A DNA stretch of 64,000 nt from Mycolicibacter virginiensis (lineage in GTDB: Bacteria; Actinomycetota; Actinomycetes; Mycobacteriales; Mycobacteriaceae): positions 992,001 through 1,056,000 of the forward strand of contig NZ_CP092430.2 in the NCBI RefSeq assembly GCF_022374935.2. Direction: 5' to 3'. Numbering within the stretch: the stretch's first letter is position 1; each line of letters starts with the position of its first letter. The notes under the pieces were generated by a model that was not told where the DNA came from, did no database searches, and saw nothing but the letters and a program-made list of their open reading frames with translations. The translations under genes were made by a program, and so were the position numbers. Positions 9,682-18,801 of this stretch are shown piece after piece.

Positions 9682-10563
9682 TCAGGCCTTCTTGGCCGCC
9701 GTTTTCTTGGCGGGCGCTTTCTTAGCGGCTGCCTTTTTGGACGGGGCCTTCGCGGCGGGTTCCTTCACACCGGCTGATCGTTTCTTCACGCTGGCCTCGA
9801 GTTTGGCCAGGAGGTCGGAAACGTCTTCGGTCGCATCCAGTTCGGCGGGGCGCTCCTCGGGGGTGAACGCCTCGTCGCCTTCGAGTTTGGCCGCGATCAA
9901 CTCGTGCAACTGCTCCTGATACGTGTCGTGGTAGCGATCCGGGTCGAAATCGTCGGCCATCGACTCGACCACCTGCCCGGCCATCTTCAGCTCGGCCGGC
10001 TTGATCTCCACCTTAGTGTCCAGCGCGGGGAAGTCGGGGTCGCGAATCTCGTCTGGCCACAGCAGGGTGTGCACCACCATCACCTCGCGCTTGGAGAAAT
10101 CCTTGACCCGCAGCGCCGCCAGCCGGGTTTTGTTGCGCAGCGTGAAGTGCACGATCGCCACCCGGTCGGTTTCGGCTAGTGTCTTGGCCAGCAGCACATA
10201 GGATTTGATCGATTTTGTGGCGGGCTCCAGAAAGTAGGAGCGGTCATACAGCATCGGGTCCAGGTCAGCGGTCGGGACGAACTCCAGTACGGCGATCTCA
10301 TGATCGCGCTCCTCGGGCAGGTTCGCGATGTCGTCGTCGGTGATCACCACCATCCGTCCGTCATCGGACTCATACGCCCGCGCGATGTCGCCGTAGTCGA
10401 CGACTTCGCCGCACTCCTCGCACACCCGCCGGTAGCGGATTCGCCCGTGGTCCTTGGCATGCACCTGACGGAACTTGATGTCATGGTCTTCGGTGGCGCT
10501 GTATACCTTCACCGGCACGTTGACCAGACCGAATGCGATCGAACCCTTCCAGATGGAACGCAT
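9682..10563 (-). CDS. ku: Bacterial Ku, DNA end-binding protein of NHEJ
   Basis: The 293-residue protein starts MRSIWKGSIAFGLVNVPV, the invariant bacterial Ku N-terminus, and has the full Ku core (FRQVHAKDHGRIRYRRVCEECGEVV) followed by a lysine/alanine-rich tail. The tail (about the last 35 residues, repeating AAKKA-like units) is longer than in M. tuberculosis Ku and resembles the basic extension of M. smegmatis Ku, which contributes to DNA binding. Ku binds double-strand ends and recruits LigD. It is transcribed divergently from ligD with a 62-bp gap, as in other mycobacteria. The stop is 3 bp from the mmpL stop in convergent orientation. Confidence 0.96.
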   Translation of the reverse strand: MRSIWKGSIAFGLVNVPVKVYSATEDHDIKFRQVHAKDHGRIRYRRVCEECGEVVDYGDIARAYESDDGRMVVITDDDIANLPEERDHEIAVLEFVPTADLDPMLYDRSYFLEPATKSIKSYVLLAKTLAETDRVAIVHFTLRNKTRLAALRVKDFSKREVMVVHTLLWPDEIRDPDFPALDTKVEIKPAELKMAGQVVESMADDFDPDRYHDTYQEQLHELIAAKLEGDEAFTPEERPAELDATEDVSDLLAKLEASVKKRSAGVKEPAAKAPSKKAAAKKAPAKKTAAKKA

Positions 10564-10625
10564 GAGGCCAGTATGCCCACGCGAGAGTGCCGATAACCTG
10601 CTTTGGCGCGACGTAGGTTGGTTGC

Positions 10626-12911
10626 ATGGTCGCTGAGTCCGTCCAGACCCGGGTCAAGCTGACCAACGCCGACAAGGTGCTTTACCCCGCTACGGGCACC
10701 ACCAAGGCCGAGGTCTACGACTACTACACCCGCATCGCCGAAGTGATGCTGCCGCACATCGCGGGACGCCCGGCGACGCGCAAACGCTGGCCCAACGGTG
10801 TCGAGCAGGCGTCATTCTTCGAGAAGCAGTTGGCCGCCTCGGCACCGGGCTGGTTGGCCCGCGCCGACATTGCGCATCGGTCCGGGATCACCACCTATCC
10901 GATCATCGAGGACCTCGACGGCCTGGCCTGGATCGCCCAGCAGGCTGCACTGGAAGTTCACGTACCGCAGTGGCGTTTCGAGGCCGAGTGGACCCACGGT
11001 GGGAAGGTAGTCAAGCCTGGACTGGCGACGCGCCTGGTCTTCGACCTCGACCCCGGCGAGGGCGTGACGATGAGCCAACTCGCAGAAGTGGCGCGAGCCA
11101 TCCGGGACCTGATGTCCGAGCTGGGGCTGGACACCTTTCCGGTCACCAGCGGCAGCAAGGGAGTGCACCTGTACGCCGCCCTCGAGCGCCCGGTGAGCAG
11201 CGCTGGCGCGGCCACGGTAGCCAAACGCATTGCACAACAACTCGAAACCGCGATGCCCGAACTGGTGACGGCGGCCATGGCCAAGAAGCTGCGGGCCGGC
11301 AAGGTGTTTCTCGACTGGAGTCAGAACAACGCGGCCAAGACCACCATCGCGCCGTACTCGCTGCGCGGCCGAGACCATCCGACGGTCGCCGCCCCACGCA
11401 CTTGGGCCGAGCTGGACGACCCGGGCCTGCGCCAGCTGCGCTTTGACGAAGTGCTGGACCGCGTTGAGCGCGACGGCGACCTGTTGGCCGGTCTGGACGG
11501 CCCCCTGGAAGGCCAAGATCGTCTGGCCGTGTATCGGGCCAAACGTGACGCGGGCCGGACCCCCGAACCGGTACCGGCCGCGGCCCCGGAGCCAGGTGCG
11601 GGCAATAGCTTCGTCATCCAGGAGCATCACGCCCGCCGGCTGCACTACGACTTCCGGCTGGAGCGCGACGGGGTGTTGGTGAGCTGGGCGGTGCCCAAGA
11701 ACCTCCCGGAATCCACGTCGGTCAACCATCTCGCGGTGCGCACCGAGGACCACCCGCTGGAATACGGCAGCTTCGAAGGCATCATCCCCAAGGGCGAGTA
11801 CGGCGCGGGCACCGTGCGCATCTGGGATTCGGGCACCTATGTGACCGAGAAGTTCGAGGACGGTGCCGAAAAAGGGGAGGTGATCGTCGTGCTCGCCGGC
11901 AGCCGGATCTCCGGGCGATACGCACTGATCCGCACTGGCGGTGATCAGTGGCTGGCGCACCGGATGAAAGACCAGCAGGCATTCACCTTCAACGAGCTGG
12001 CCCCAATGCTGGCCACGCACGGCTCGGTGGCGCGGCTGGACCCAAGCCAATGGGCTTTCGAAGGCAAGTGGGACGGCTACCGGCTGCTAGTGGAAGCCGA
12101 ACACGGTCGGCTGCGGCTGCGCGCCCGCAGCGGACGCGACGTGACCGGCGAATACCCGCAGCTGCCGTTTCCGGCCGCCGACTTAGCCGAGCACCACCTG
12201 GTGCTCGACGGCGAACTCGTCGCGCTCGACGACGACGGTGTCCCCAGCTTCGCTGCCATGCAGAACAGCGCCCGTTCGACGCGCCTGGCGTTCTGGGCTT
12301 TCGATCTGCTCTACCTCGACGGGCGCCCGCTGTTGCGGGTGGCCTATCGGGACCGTCGCCGTCTCCTGGAAACCCTGGCGCGCGGAACCGATCTGGTGGT
12401 CAAAGATCTGTTGACACCCGACGGTGCGAAGGCGCTCGAGCAGTCCCGCAAGCTGGGCTGGGAAGGGGTGATCGCCAAGAAGTGGGATTCGCCCTATCAG
12501 GCGGGGCGCCGTTCGACGGCGTGGGTCAAGGAGAAGTACTGGCGGACCCAGGAGGTCGTAATCGGCGGTTGGCGGGCTGGCGAGGGAGCGCGCGGCGGGG
12601 GGATCGGGTCGCTGCTGATGGGCATTCCCGAGGGTGACGACGGCCTGCGGTTCGTCGGCCGGGTCGGTACGGGTTTCACCGAGCGCCAGCTGGCCGCCCT
12701 GAAGAAGATATTGGTGCCGCTCCGCGCCGGCGAATCACCTTTTGGGGCACCGCTTCCCGCACCGGACGCCAAGGGCGTCACGTTTGTGGAACCGACCGTG
12801 GTCGGCGAAGTGCGCTTCAGTGAACGCACGGCCGATGGCCGGCTGCGCCAGCCCAGCTGGCGCGGACTGCGGCCCGACAAGACCCCGGATGAGGTGGTGG
12901 GTGAGGATTGA
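10626..12911 (+). CDS. ligD: Multifunctional NHEJ ATP-dependent DNA ligase LigD (POL-PE-LIG)
   Basis: This 761-residue enzyme joins double-strand breaks with Ku. The domains run POL (about 10-290), PE phosphoesterase (about 320-450) and LIG (about 465-760), the mycobacterial order. The polymerase catalytic aspartates are in FDLDPGEG (Asp140 and Asp142). The PE domain shows HHARRLHYDFRLE and HPLEYGSFEG. The ligase nucleophile is Lys481 in GKWDGYR, the same number as in M. tuberculosis LigD. The length is close to the 759 residues of that protein. It is divergent from ku and is followed after 3 bp by a FAH-family gene. Confidence 0.97.
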   Translation: MVAESVQTRVKLTNADKVLYPATGTTKAEVYDYYTRIAEVMLPHIAGRPATRKRWPNGVEQASFFEKQLAASAPGWLARADIAHRSGITTYPIIEDLDGLAWIAQQAALEVHVPQWRFEAEWTHGGKVVKPGLATRLVFDLDPGEGVTMSQLAEVARAIRDLMSELGLDTFPVTSGSKGVHLYAALERPVSSAGAATVAKRIAQQLETAMPELVTAAMAKKLRAGKVFLDWSQNNAAKTTIAPYSLRGRDHPTVAAPRTWAELDDPGLRQLRFDEVLDRVERDGDLLAGLDGPLEGQDRLAVYRAKRDAGRTPEPVPAAAPEPGAGNSFVIQEHHARRLHYDFRLERDGVLVSWAVPKNLPESTSVNHLAVRTEDHPLEYGSFEGIIPKGEYGAGTVRIWDSGTYVTEKFEDGAEKGEVIVVLAGSRISGRYALIRTGGDQWLAHRMKDQQAFTFNELAPMLATHGSVARLDPSQWAFEGKWDGYRLLVEAEHGRLRLRARSGRDVTGEYPQLPFPAADLAEHHLVLDGELVALDDDGVPSFAAMQNSARSTRLAFWAFDLLYLDGRPLLRVAYRDRRRLLETLARGTDLVVKDLLTPDGAKALEQSRKLGWEGVIAKKWDSPYQAGRRSTAWVKEKYWRTQEVVIGGWRAGEGARGGGIGSLLMGIPEGDDGLRFVGRVGTGFTERQLAALKKILVPLRAGESPFGAPLPAPDAKGVTFVEPTVVGEVRFSERTADGRLRQPSWRGLRPDKTPDEVVGED

Positions 12912-12914
12912 CCG

Positions 12915-13865
12915 GTGCGGTGGGTGACCTATCGAAGTCAAGACGGTGAGCGCACGGGGGTCCTGGACGGGGACGTGATCCATGCGCTGCCGCCAGGTGT
13001 GACGTTGCTGGAGCTGATCAGGCTCGGGTCGGATGGTCTGCGCGACGCCGGTGAACGGGCGTTGGCCGCGCCGTCGGCGAGGGTGCGGGCTGATCAGGTG
13101 ACGCTGATGGCGCCGATCCCGCGTCCGCCATCGATCCGCGACAGCCTGTGCTTCCTGGACCACATGCGCAACTGCCTGGCCGCGACCGGCCGCAGCCGCG
13201 ACCTCGACGACACGTGGTACCGAATCCCGGCGTTCTATTTCGCCTGCCCGACAACGGTTCTGGGGCCCTACGACGATGCGCCCATGGCGCCCGGCAGTGT
13301 CTGCCAAGACTTCGAATTGGAGGTCGCCGCGATCATCGGCACGCCCGGCGCGAACCTGTCGGTGGAGCAGGCCGAGCAGGCCATCATCGGTTACACGATA
13401 TTCAACGACTGGTCGGCGCGGGACCTGCAGGCTCAGGAGGGCGTGCTGGCGATCGGGCAGGCCAAGGGCAAGGACAGCGGGGTCACCTTGGGTCCCTACC
13501 TGGTCACCCCCGACGAGCTGGAGCCCTACCGTCGCAACGACAGACTCAGCCTGCACGCCACTGCGATCGTCAACGACGTGATCGTGGGCATCGGGTCGAC
13601 CGAGGCCATGGACTGGAGCTTCGGCGAGATCATCAGCTACGCGTCGCGCGGAGTGCCGCTGGAACCGGGTGACGTCTTCGGGTCTGGCACTGTGCCGACC
13701 TGCACCCTGCTCGAGCATCTCGATCCCGCGCTGCCGCAACCGTTTCCGGGCTGGCTGAGCGACGGTGACGTGGTGACCCTGCAGGTGCAGGGCCTCGGCG
13801 AGGTACGCCAGACGGTGCGCGCCAGCGCTGCGCCGATACCGCTGGCGGAGCGCCCGCGCCCCTAG
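12915..13865 (+). CDS. Fumarylacetoacetate hydrolase-family protein (Rv0939 N-half-like)
   Basis: This 316-residue FAH-superfamily protein starts at a GTG 3 bp after ligD. Metal-binding elements are visible: the FELEVA acidic pair and the NDWSARDLQ motif, followed by KGKDSGVTLGPYLVTPDEL and the FGSGTVPTCT substrate loop. Such enzymes hydrolyse or isomerise acylpyruvates and 2-hydroxyhepta-2,4-diene-1,7-dioate-type compounds. As I recall, the M. tuberculosis gene after ligD (Rv0939) is about twice this size with a cyclase-like second half, which is absent here. The substrate is unknown. Confidence 0.85.
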   Translation: MRWVTYRSQDGERTGVLDGDVIHALPPGVTLLELIRLGSDGLRDAGERALAAPSARVRADQVTLMAPIPRPPSIRDSLCFLDHMRNCLAATGRSRDLDDTWYRIPAFYFACPTTVLGPYDDAPMAPGSVCQDFELEVAAIIGTPGANLSVEQAEQAIIGYTIFNDWSARDLQAQEGVLAIGQAKGKDSGVTLGPYLVTPDELEPYRRNDRLSLHATAIVNDVIVGIGSTEAMDWSFGEIISYASRGVPLEPGDVFGSGTVPTCTLLEHLDPALPQPFPGWLSDGDVVTLQVQGLGEVRQTVRASAAPIPLAERPRP

Positions 13866-13879
13866 GACGCCTAGGACGC

Positions 13880-15994
13880 CTAGCTCGCTCTGACGGTCAC
13901 CTGGATGGTGGAGGCCCCGTCTGAGGTGATGATCAGCTGCGACGCGTTGGGGCCAGAGGTGACATGTCCGCCGGTCACGTCGACGGTGTAGCCGTTGGGG
14001 TATTGGTTGGGGGGAACCGAGATGGTGGTCTGGGAGCCGGCGCCGAAGGTGCCGGATCCGTCGGCCTGGTCGGTGGAGTAGCTGAAGGAGAAGACACCGC
14101 CCGAGAACGACCACGAGGTCGGGATGCCCGAGATCACCTGCGGGTAGGGCTGGGACAGGGCGTCGAGTTTGTCCCAGTTGACGTTGTCGCCGACCGGTGG
14201 CTTGCTGGGGTCGTACACCAGCGCCTGGTCCTCCGGTGAGATGCTGGTGATGTCCTTGCCGGAGTAGGCCCATTCGGCCCAACCGAACAGCGCCCGGTTG
14301 GTGGCCTGCAGGCTCGCTTCGATGGCTCCAATGTTGTTGGTAGCGCCGAATTCGCTGAACCAACCCGGGATATTGTGGGCCTGGGTGTAGTCCATCGCGT
14401 AGTCGAGGACGACGTCGGCGTTCCAGTCGCAACCGAAGCTGGTCCCGGGGAACAGCGAAGCCGTGAGGCAGTAGTGGTGGAACGAGAAGGCCGAGTTCGG
14501 GTCGTCCACCGTGCCCAAATTCGTCGGCACCGGCAGGCTGCCGAAGAGGGCGGGCGGTTCGAAGAACACCGTCTTGTTCGGGTCGACGGATCGGATGGCC
14601 GCGTCGATCTGGTTGTAGAACGGGGTCAGTTGCTGGGCTTCGAAGTACGAGTTGCCCAAGATGCTGCCCAGCCAGTGCGTGCCGGCCCACGGCTCGTTCA
14701 TGATGTCGTAGCCGGCGACATTGGGATCGCCCTTGAAGTAGTTCGCGACGGCCTGCCACGACAACGCGTAGTGGTTCTGCAGCCCGATCCCATCGGAGGC
14801 TTTCGTGTTGGCCCAGAACGTATCCCAGGCGTGGTTCTGCGCCGGGCTCACGGGGTAGGTGAACGGGAAACCCAAGCCGATGTGAGGTAGTCCGCCGTTG
14901 AAGGTGGCCCAGTCCGGAGCGCCCTCGCCGCCGAACTCCTCGTTGTAGAGGTCCTGATGCATGTCGAGAACCGCCACGATGTTGTGCCGCGCCAGCATGT
15001 CCACGGTTTCCTTGACCGACGCCAGGTAGTCGTAGTCGATGACACCGGGTTGGGGCTCCACCCCGGCCCAGATGATGCCCAGGCGCACCGAATTGAAGCC
15101 GTTGGCGGCCAGGAATGCGGCATCGTCGTCACTGAACCCGTCGCCAGAGGGCGCATATGGGGCGACCTTGTAGACCTGGTTGAGGCCGTGCCAGATGACG
15201 ACCTGGCCGTCGGCGTTGGTGAGCCAGCCGTTGGACGCCTCCACCACAGGGGCAACGGTGCCGGTGATACCGCCGGGCAGGGCACCGAATTGGCCTACGG
15301 CGCCGTGGGTTCCATCGAGCAGGCCGGCCACACCGCCGACGCCGCCTAGCGCGGGCAGTCCAGCCAGGGTGGCGCCGTCACCGGCGTCGCCGCCGTGGCC
15401 GCCGTTGCCGAACAGCCAGCCGGCGGCTCCACCGTCACCTCCGACGGCACCAGCCCCGCCGTCGCCGCCCGCGCCGCCGTTGCCGAGGATTCCGACGGCG
15501 GCGCCGCCGTGGCCGCCGGCGACACCGTCGGTGGTGCTGTTCCAGCCGGCGCCACCGTTGCCGAAGAGCCAGCCGCCGTTCTCGCCGTCGGGGTGGTCTT
15601 CGGTGCCGTCGGCACCGTTGCCGATGACCGTGGAGCCGAACAGCTGGTTGATGGCGCCGTTGACCTGGATGCCTAGGTCGCTGTCGATCCACTTCTCGGC
15701 GAGGCTGTACAGCCCGGCATAGGGGTCGAAGGCGAAGGCGAAGGCTGCGCCCGGTTCGGCCAGCGCGGCAAAGGCGGCGTCCCAGTGGTCGGAGGACAAG
15801 AAGGTGTCCCACGCGGTCGCGTCGAACAGGGCGTCACCGTCCAGGGTGCCTTCGGTGGTGACGAACGGGGTGACCAACACGTCCATCATGTCGTCGAAAT
15901 CAGCCTGAGCGGTCGGGACGACGGGGGCGAGGGCCAAAAACGCGGCGATTCCGACAATCTTGCTGCCCACAACCTTGCTGCGGTGACGAGACAT
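13880..15994 (-). CDS. Secreted PGRS-linker GH5 glycosidase, endoglycoceramidase-like (copy 1)
   Basis: This 704-residue protein has four parts. Residues 1-31 are a signal peptide ending PTAQA. Residues 32-120 form a helical N-terminal domain with LFDATAWDTFLSSDHWDAA. Residues about 124-240 are a PGRS-type region rich in GNGGAGGDGG units, but there is no PE domain. From about residue 255 there is a GH5 domain starting WLTNADGQVVIWHGLNQVYK. The catalytic acid/base is Glu434 in MNEPWAG, and the nucleophile is Glu548 in SEFGATN. A C-terminal beta domain (about 610-704) with GYTVDVTGGHVTSG is typical of GH5 endoglycoceramidases. It may cleave the glycan from glycosphingolipids or a related glycolipid; the substrate is inferred only. 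A close paralogue lies directly upstream. Confidence 0.85.
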   Translation of the reverse strand: MSRHRSKVVGSKIVGIAAFLALAPVVPTAQADFDDMMDVLVTPFVTTEGTLDGDALFDATAWDTFLSSDHWDAAFAALAEPGAAFAFAFDPYAGLYSLAEKWIDSDLGIQVNGAINQLFGSTVIGNGADGTEDHPDGENGGWLFGNGGAGWNSTTDGVAGGHGGAAVGILGNGGAGGDGGAGAVGGDGGAAGWLFGNGGHGGDAGDGATLAGLPALGGVGGVAGLLDGTHGAVGQFGALPGGITGTVAPVVEASNGWLTNADGQVVIWHGLNQVYKVAPYAPSGDGFSDDDAAFLAANGFNSVRLGIIWAGVEPQPGVIDYDYLASVKETVDMLARHNIVAVLDMHQDLYNEEFGGEGAPDWATFNGGLPHIGLGFPFTYPVSPAQNHAWDTFWANTKASDGIGLQNHYALSWQAVANYFKGDPNVAGYDIMNEPWAGTHWLGSILGNSYFEAQQLTPFYNQIDAAIRSVDPNKTVFFEPPALFGSLPVPTNLGTVDDPNSAFSFHHYCLTASLFPGTSFGCDWNADVVLDYAMDYTQAHNIPGWFSEFGATNNIGAIEASLQATNRALFGWAEWAYSGKDITSISPEDQALVYDPSKPPVGDNVNWDKLDALSQPYPQVISGIPTSWSFSGGVFSFSYSTDQADGSGTFGAGSQTTISVPPNQYPNGYTVDVTGGHVTSGPNASQLIITSDGASTIQVTVRAS

Positions 15995-16044
15995 CCCGGC
16001 AAACCCTTCTCATGGACAACAACCGATGCTGAAGTCTGTCTGAG

Positions 16045-16073
16045 AAGGTAAACGAGTTACTTACCCTGCGCAA
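16045..16073 (-). promoter_or_regulatory. Candidate promoter of PGRS-GH5 copy 1
   Basis: On the minus strand TTGCGC (16068-16073) is followed after 17 bp by TACCTT (16045-16050), about 50 bp before the start codon. Almost the same arrangement precedes copy 2, including the intervening AAGTAACTC, so the pair is conserved between the duplicated genes. Confidence 0.5.
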
Positions 16074-16149
16074 GGTAACGGCGGGGAGGCGTGGGCACCG
16101 GTGGGTGGCCCAGTCCGAAGTGATCCGCCGTTACGCCCTGGGGCGCCGC

Positions 16150-18261
16150 CTAAGTAGCCCTCACGGTCACTTTGATGGTGGCGGCGTCGGAGTCGGACGC
16201 GATGGTCAGCACCGGCGCGTTGGGGCCGGAGGTGACGTGTCCACCGGTCACATTCACCGTGTAGCCGTTGGGGTATTGGCTGGTCGGAACGGAGATCGTG
16301 GTCTGCGATCCTGCTGCGAAGGCCCCGGTGCCGTCGGCTTGGTCGGTGGAGTAAGTGAAGGAGAAGACTCCGCCCGAGTAGGACCACGATGTCGGGATGC
16401 CCGAGATCACCTGCGGGTAGGGCTGGGACAGGGCGTCGAGTTTGTCCCAGTTGACGTTGTCGCCGACTGGCGCCTTGGTCAGGTCGTAGACCAGAGCCTG
16501 ATCGTTTGGTGAGGTACTGGTGATGTCGCCTCCGGTGTAGGCCCATTCGGTCCAACCGATCAGATGCTGATTGGCGGCGTTCATTCCGGCGGTGATGGCC
16601 GGGATGTTGTTGGTGGCGCCGAACTCGCTGAGCAATGCCGGAATGTTGTGCTCCTGCGCGTAGTCCATCGCGAACCCGAACGAGAGGTCGGCATTCCAGT
16701 CGCAACCGAAGCTCAGGGTCGGGAACAATGCGTTCACCATGCAGTAATGGTGGAACGAGAAGACGGTGTTGTCGTCGTCGACCGTTCCCAGGTGGTTCGG
16801 CACTGGCAGGCTGGCCTCGAGGGTGGTGGGTCCGAAGAACACCGTCTTGTTCGGGTCGACGGAGCGGATGGCTTCGGTGATCTGGTTGTAGAACGGGGTC
16901 AGTTGCTGGGAGTCGAAGTAGGGGTTGCCCAACAGGCTGCCCAGGGTATGAGTGCCTGACCACGGCTCGTTCATGATCTCGTAGCCGGCCACGTTGGGGT
17001 CGCCTTTGAAGTAGTTGGCGACGGCCTGCCACATCAGACCGTAATGATTCTGCAGCCCGATCCCATCGGGTGCTTTGTCGTTGGCCCAGAACGCGTCCCA
17101 GGCGTAGTTCTGGGCCGGGCTGACGAAGTAGCTGCCCGGGAAGCCTGCCTCGATGTTGGGCAGCCCGCCGGTCAGGACGGCCCAGTCTGGCGCACCGTCG
17201 CCGCCCAGGCTGCCACTGTAGAGGTCTTGGTGCATGTCGAGGATGGCGACGATGTTGTGGTTGGCCAGCATCTGGACGGTCTGTTGGAGCGACGCGAGGT
17301 AGTTGTAATCGATGACGCCCGGTTCTGGTTCCACCCCGGCCCAGATCACGCCCAGGCGTACCGCGTTGAAGCCATTGGCGGCGAGGAAGGCGGCGTCGTC
17401 GTCGCTGAACCCGCCGGCGGACGGTTCGTAGGGGGCGATCTTGTAGACCTGGTTGAGCCCATGCCACATGACGACCTGGCCGTCGGCGTTGGTGAGCCAG
17501 CCGTTGGACACCTCCACCACGGGGGCGACGGTTCCGGTGATGCCGCCGGGCAGTGCGCCGTAGTGGCCGACGTCGCCGTGGGTGCCGTAGAGCAGGCCGG
17601 CCACTCCGCCGACGCCGCCCAGCGCGGGCAGTCCAGCCTGGGTGGCGCCGTCACCGGCGTCGCCGCCGTGGCCGCCGTTGCCGAACAGCCAGCCGGCGGC
17701 TCCACCGTCACCTCCGACGGCACCGGCTCCGCCGTCGCCGCCCGCGCCGCCGTTGCCGAAGAGCCCGACCGCCGAGCCGCCGTGGCCGCCGGCGACACCG
17801 TCGGTGGTGCTGTTCCAGCCGGCGCCACCGTCGCCGAAGAGCCAGCCGCCGTTCTCGCCGTCGGGGTGGTCTTCGGTGCCGTCGGCACCGTTGCCGATGA
17901 CCGTGGAGCCGAACAGCTGGTTGATGGCGCCGTTGACCTGAATGCCTAGGTCGCTGTCGATCCATTTCTCGGCGAGGTCGTGCAGGCCGGTGTAGAAGTC
18001 CAAGGCCAACGCGGGGCTGGGCTCGGCCAGCGCGGCTAAGGCGGCGTCCCAGTGGCCGGAGGACAAGAAGGTGTCCCACGCGGTCGCGTCGAACAGGGCG
18101 TCACCGTCCAGGGTGCCTTCGGTCGTGACGAACGGCGTGAACAACACGTCCATCATGTCGTCGAGGTCGGCGTGAGCGGTCGGGGCGACGGGGGCGAGGG
18201 CCAAAAACGCGGCGATTCCGACAACCTTGCTGCCCACAACCTTGCTGCGGTGACGAGACAT
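16150..18261 (-). CDS. Secreted PGRS-linker GH5 glycosidase, endoglycoceramidase-like (copy 2)
   Basis: This 703-residue paralogue of the gene at 13880 has the same four-part plan: signal peptide, helical domain, PGRS-like linker, GH5 domain and C-terminal beta domain. The catalytic residues are retained, with Glu432 in MNEPWSG and Glu546 in SEFGATN, so both copies should be active. The PGRS region and the N-terminus are nearly identical to copy 1, whereas the catalytic domain differs more (for example YDYLASVKETVDML against YNYLASLQQTVQML). This fits tandem duplication with later specialisation or local gene conversion. Its own promoter-like sequence lies about 50 bp upstream. Confidence 0.85.
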   Translation of the reverse strand: MSRHRSKVVGSKVVGIAAFLALAPVAPTAHADLDDMMDVLFTPFVTTEGTLDGDALFDATAWDTFLSSGHWDAALAALAEPSPALALDFYTGLHDLAEKWIDSDLGIQVNGAINQLFGSTVIGNGADGTEDHPDGENGGWLFGDGGAGWNSTTDGVAGGHGGSAVGLFGNGGAGGDGGAGAVGGDGGAAGWLFGNGGHGGDAGDGATQAGLPALGGVGGVAGLLYGTHGDVGHYGALPGGITGTVAPVVEVSNGWLTNADGQVVMWHGLNQVYKIAPYEPSAGGFSDDDAAFLAANGFNAVRLGVIWAGVEPEPGVIDYNYLASLQQTVQMLANHNIVAILDMHQDLYSGSLGGDGAPDWAVLTGGLPNIEAGFPGSYFVSPAQNYAWDAFWANDKAPDGIGLQNHYGLMWQAVANYFKGDPNVAGYEIMNEPWSGTHTLGSLLGNPYFDSQQLTPFYNQITEAIRSVDPNKTVFFGPTTLEASLPVPNHLGTVDDDNTVFSFHHYCMVNALFPTLSFGCDWNADLSFGFAMDYAQEHNIPALLSEFGATNNIPAITAGMNAANQHLIGWTEWAYTGGDITSTSPNDQALVYDLTKAPVGDNVNWDKLDALSQPYPQVISGIPTSWSYSGGVFSFTYSTDQADGTGAFAAGSQTTISVPTSQYPNGYTVNVTGGHVTSGPNAPVLTIASDSDAATIKVTVRAT

Positions 18262-18308
18262 CTCGACAAACCCTTCCCTGACGCGCCTGTTTCTGAGGCC
18301 TGTCTGAG

Positions 18309-18338
18309 AAGCTAAATGAGTTACTTAACAACGCGCAA
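18309..18338 (-). promoter_or_regulatory. Candidate promoter of PGRS-GH5 copy 2
   Basis: On the minus strand TTGCGC (18333-18338) is followed after 18 bp by TAGCTT (18309-18314). The spacer keeps TAAGTAACTCATT, and the downstream CTCAGACAG is shared with copy 1, so the duplication included the promoter region. Confidence 0.5.
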
Positions 18339-18488
18339 GGGTGTGGCGGAAAAGGGGTGCGATTCGATGCCCCGCTGACGCGGCCGTACCGCTGCTGGTC
18401 TTGCGGTTATAGCTGGTGGGCGCGTTGCGACGCCGTAATGGCTGAAATCGCGCGATAGTTCGCGACGACAACTATTTCGGAAGTCCGA

Positions 18489-18635
18489 TCAACATTGGGT
18501 CGCGGCACGGATCCATTGGCGACGAGCTTCGCTCTGCCCGGCCTCGGCTGCTGCGGCGCGAAGCAGGCGGATAACCCGCTGGTGGTCGCCGTGGCCGACT
18601 TGTGGTTCAACCGGTAGATACTTCTGTGTCTTCAT
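18489..18635 (-). CDS. Possible small protein of 48 residues, unknown
   Basis: The frame begins MKTQKYLPVEPQ at an ATG with GGGGG nine bases upstream, and ends ARRQWIRAATQC. The second half, from QRVIRLLRAAAAEAG on, could form an amphipathic basic helix. It is the only plausible gene in the stretch 18340-18800, which otherwise shows nothing recognisable. No homologue is known to me, and the frame could be chance in GC-rich DNA. Confidence 0.25.
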   Translation of the reverse strand: MKTQKYLPVEPQVGHGDHQRVIRLLRAAAAEAGQSEARRQWIRAATQC

Positions 18636-18801
18636 GTGTGAATACCCCCTGCAGGTCACGCAACGAGAACTGCAGTACCCGACCGCTGTGGGTGGGCGGT
18701 CAGTGCACGTATTGGTCAACGCCGGCGGCGACGAAAACTATCCCGATTCAGCCGAATAAAACGGTGCGGGTGCACACATGCGAGCGAAGACGTGACGGGC
18801 G

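Noticed and set aside
13880..18261. Annotation as PE_PGRS proteins
   Set aside because: There is no PE domain; the N-terminus is a signal peptide and the glycine-rich part is a linker to a GH5 enzyme.
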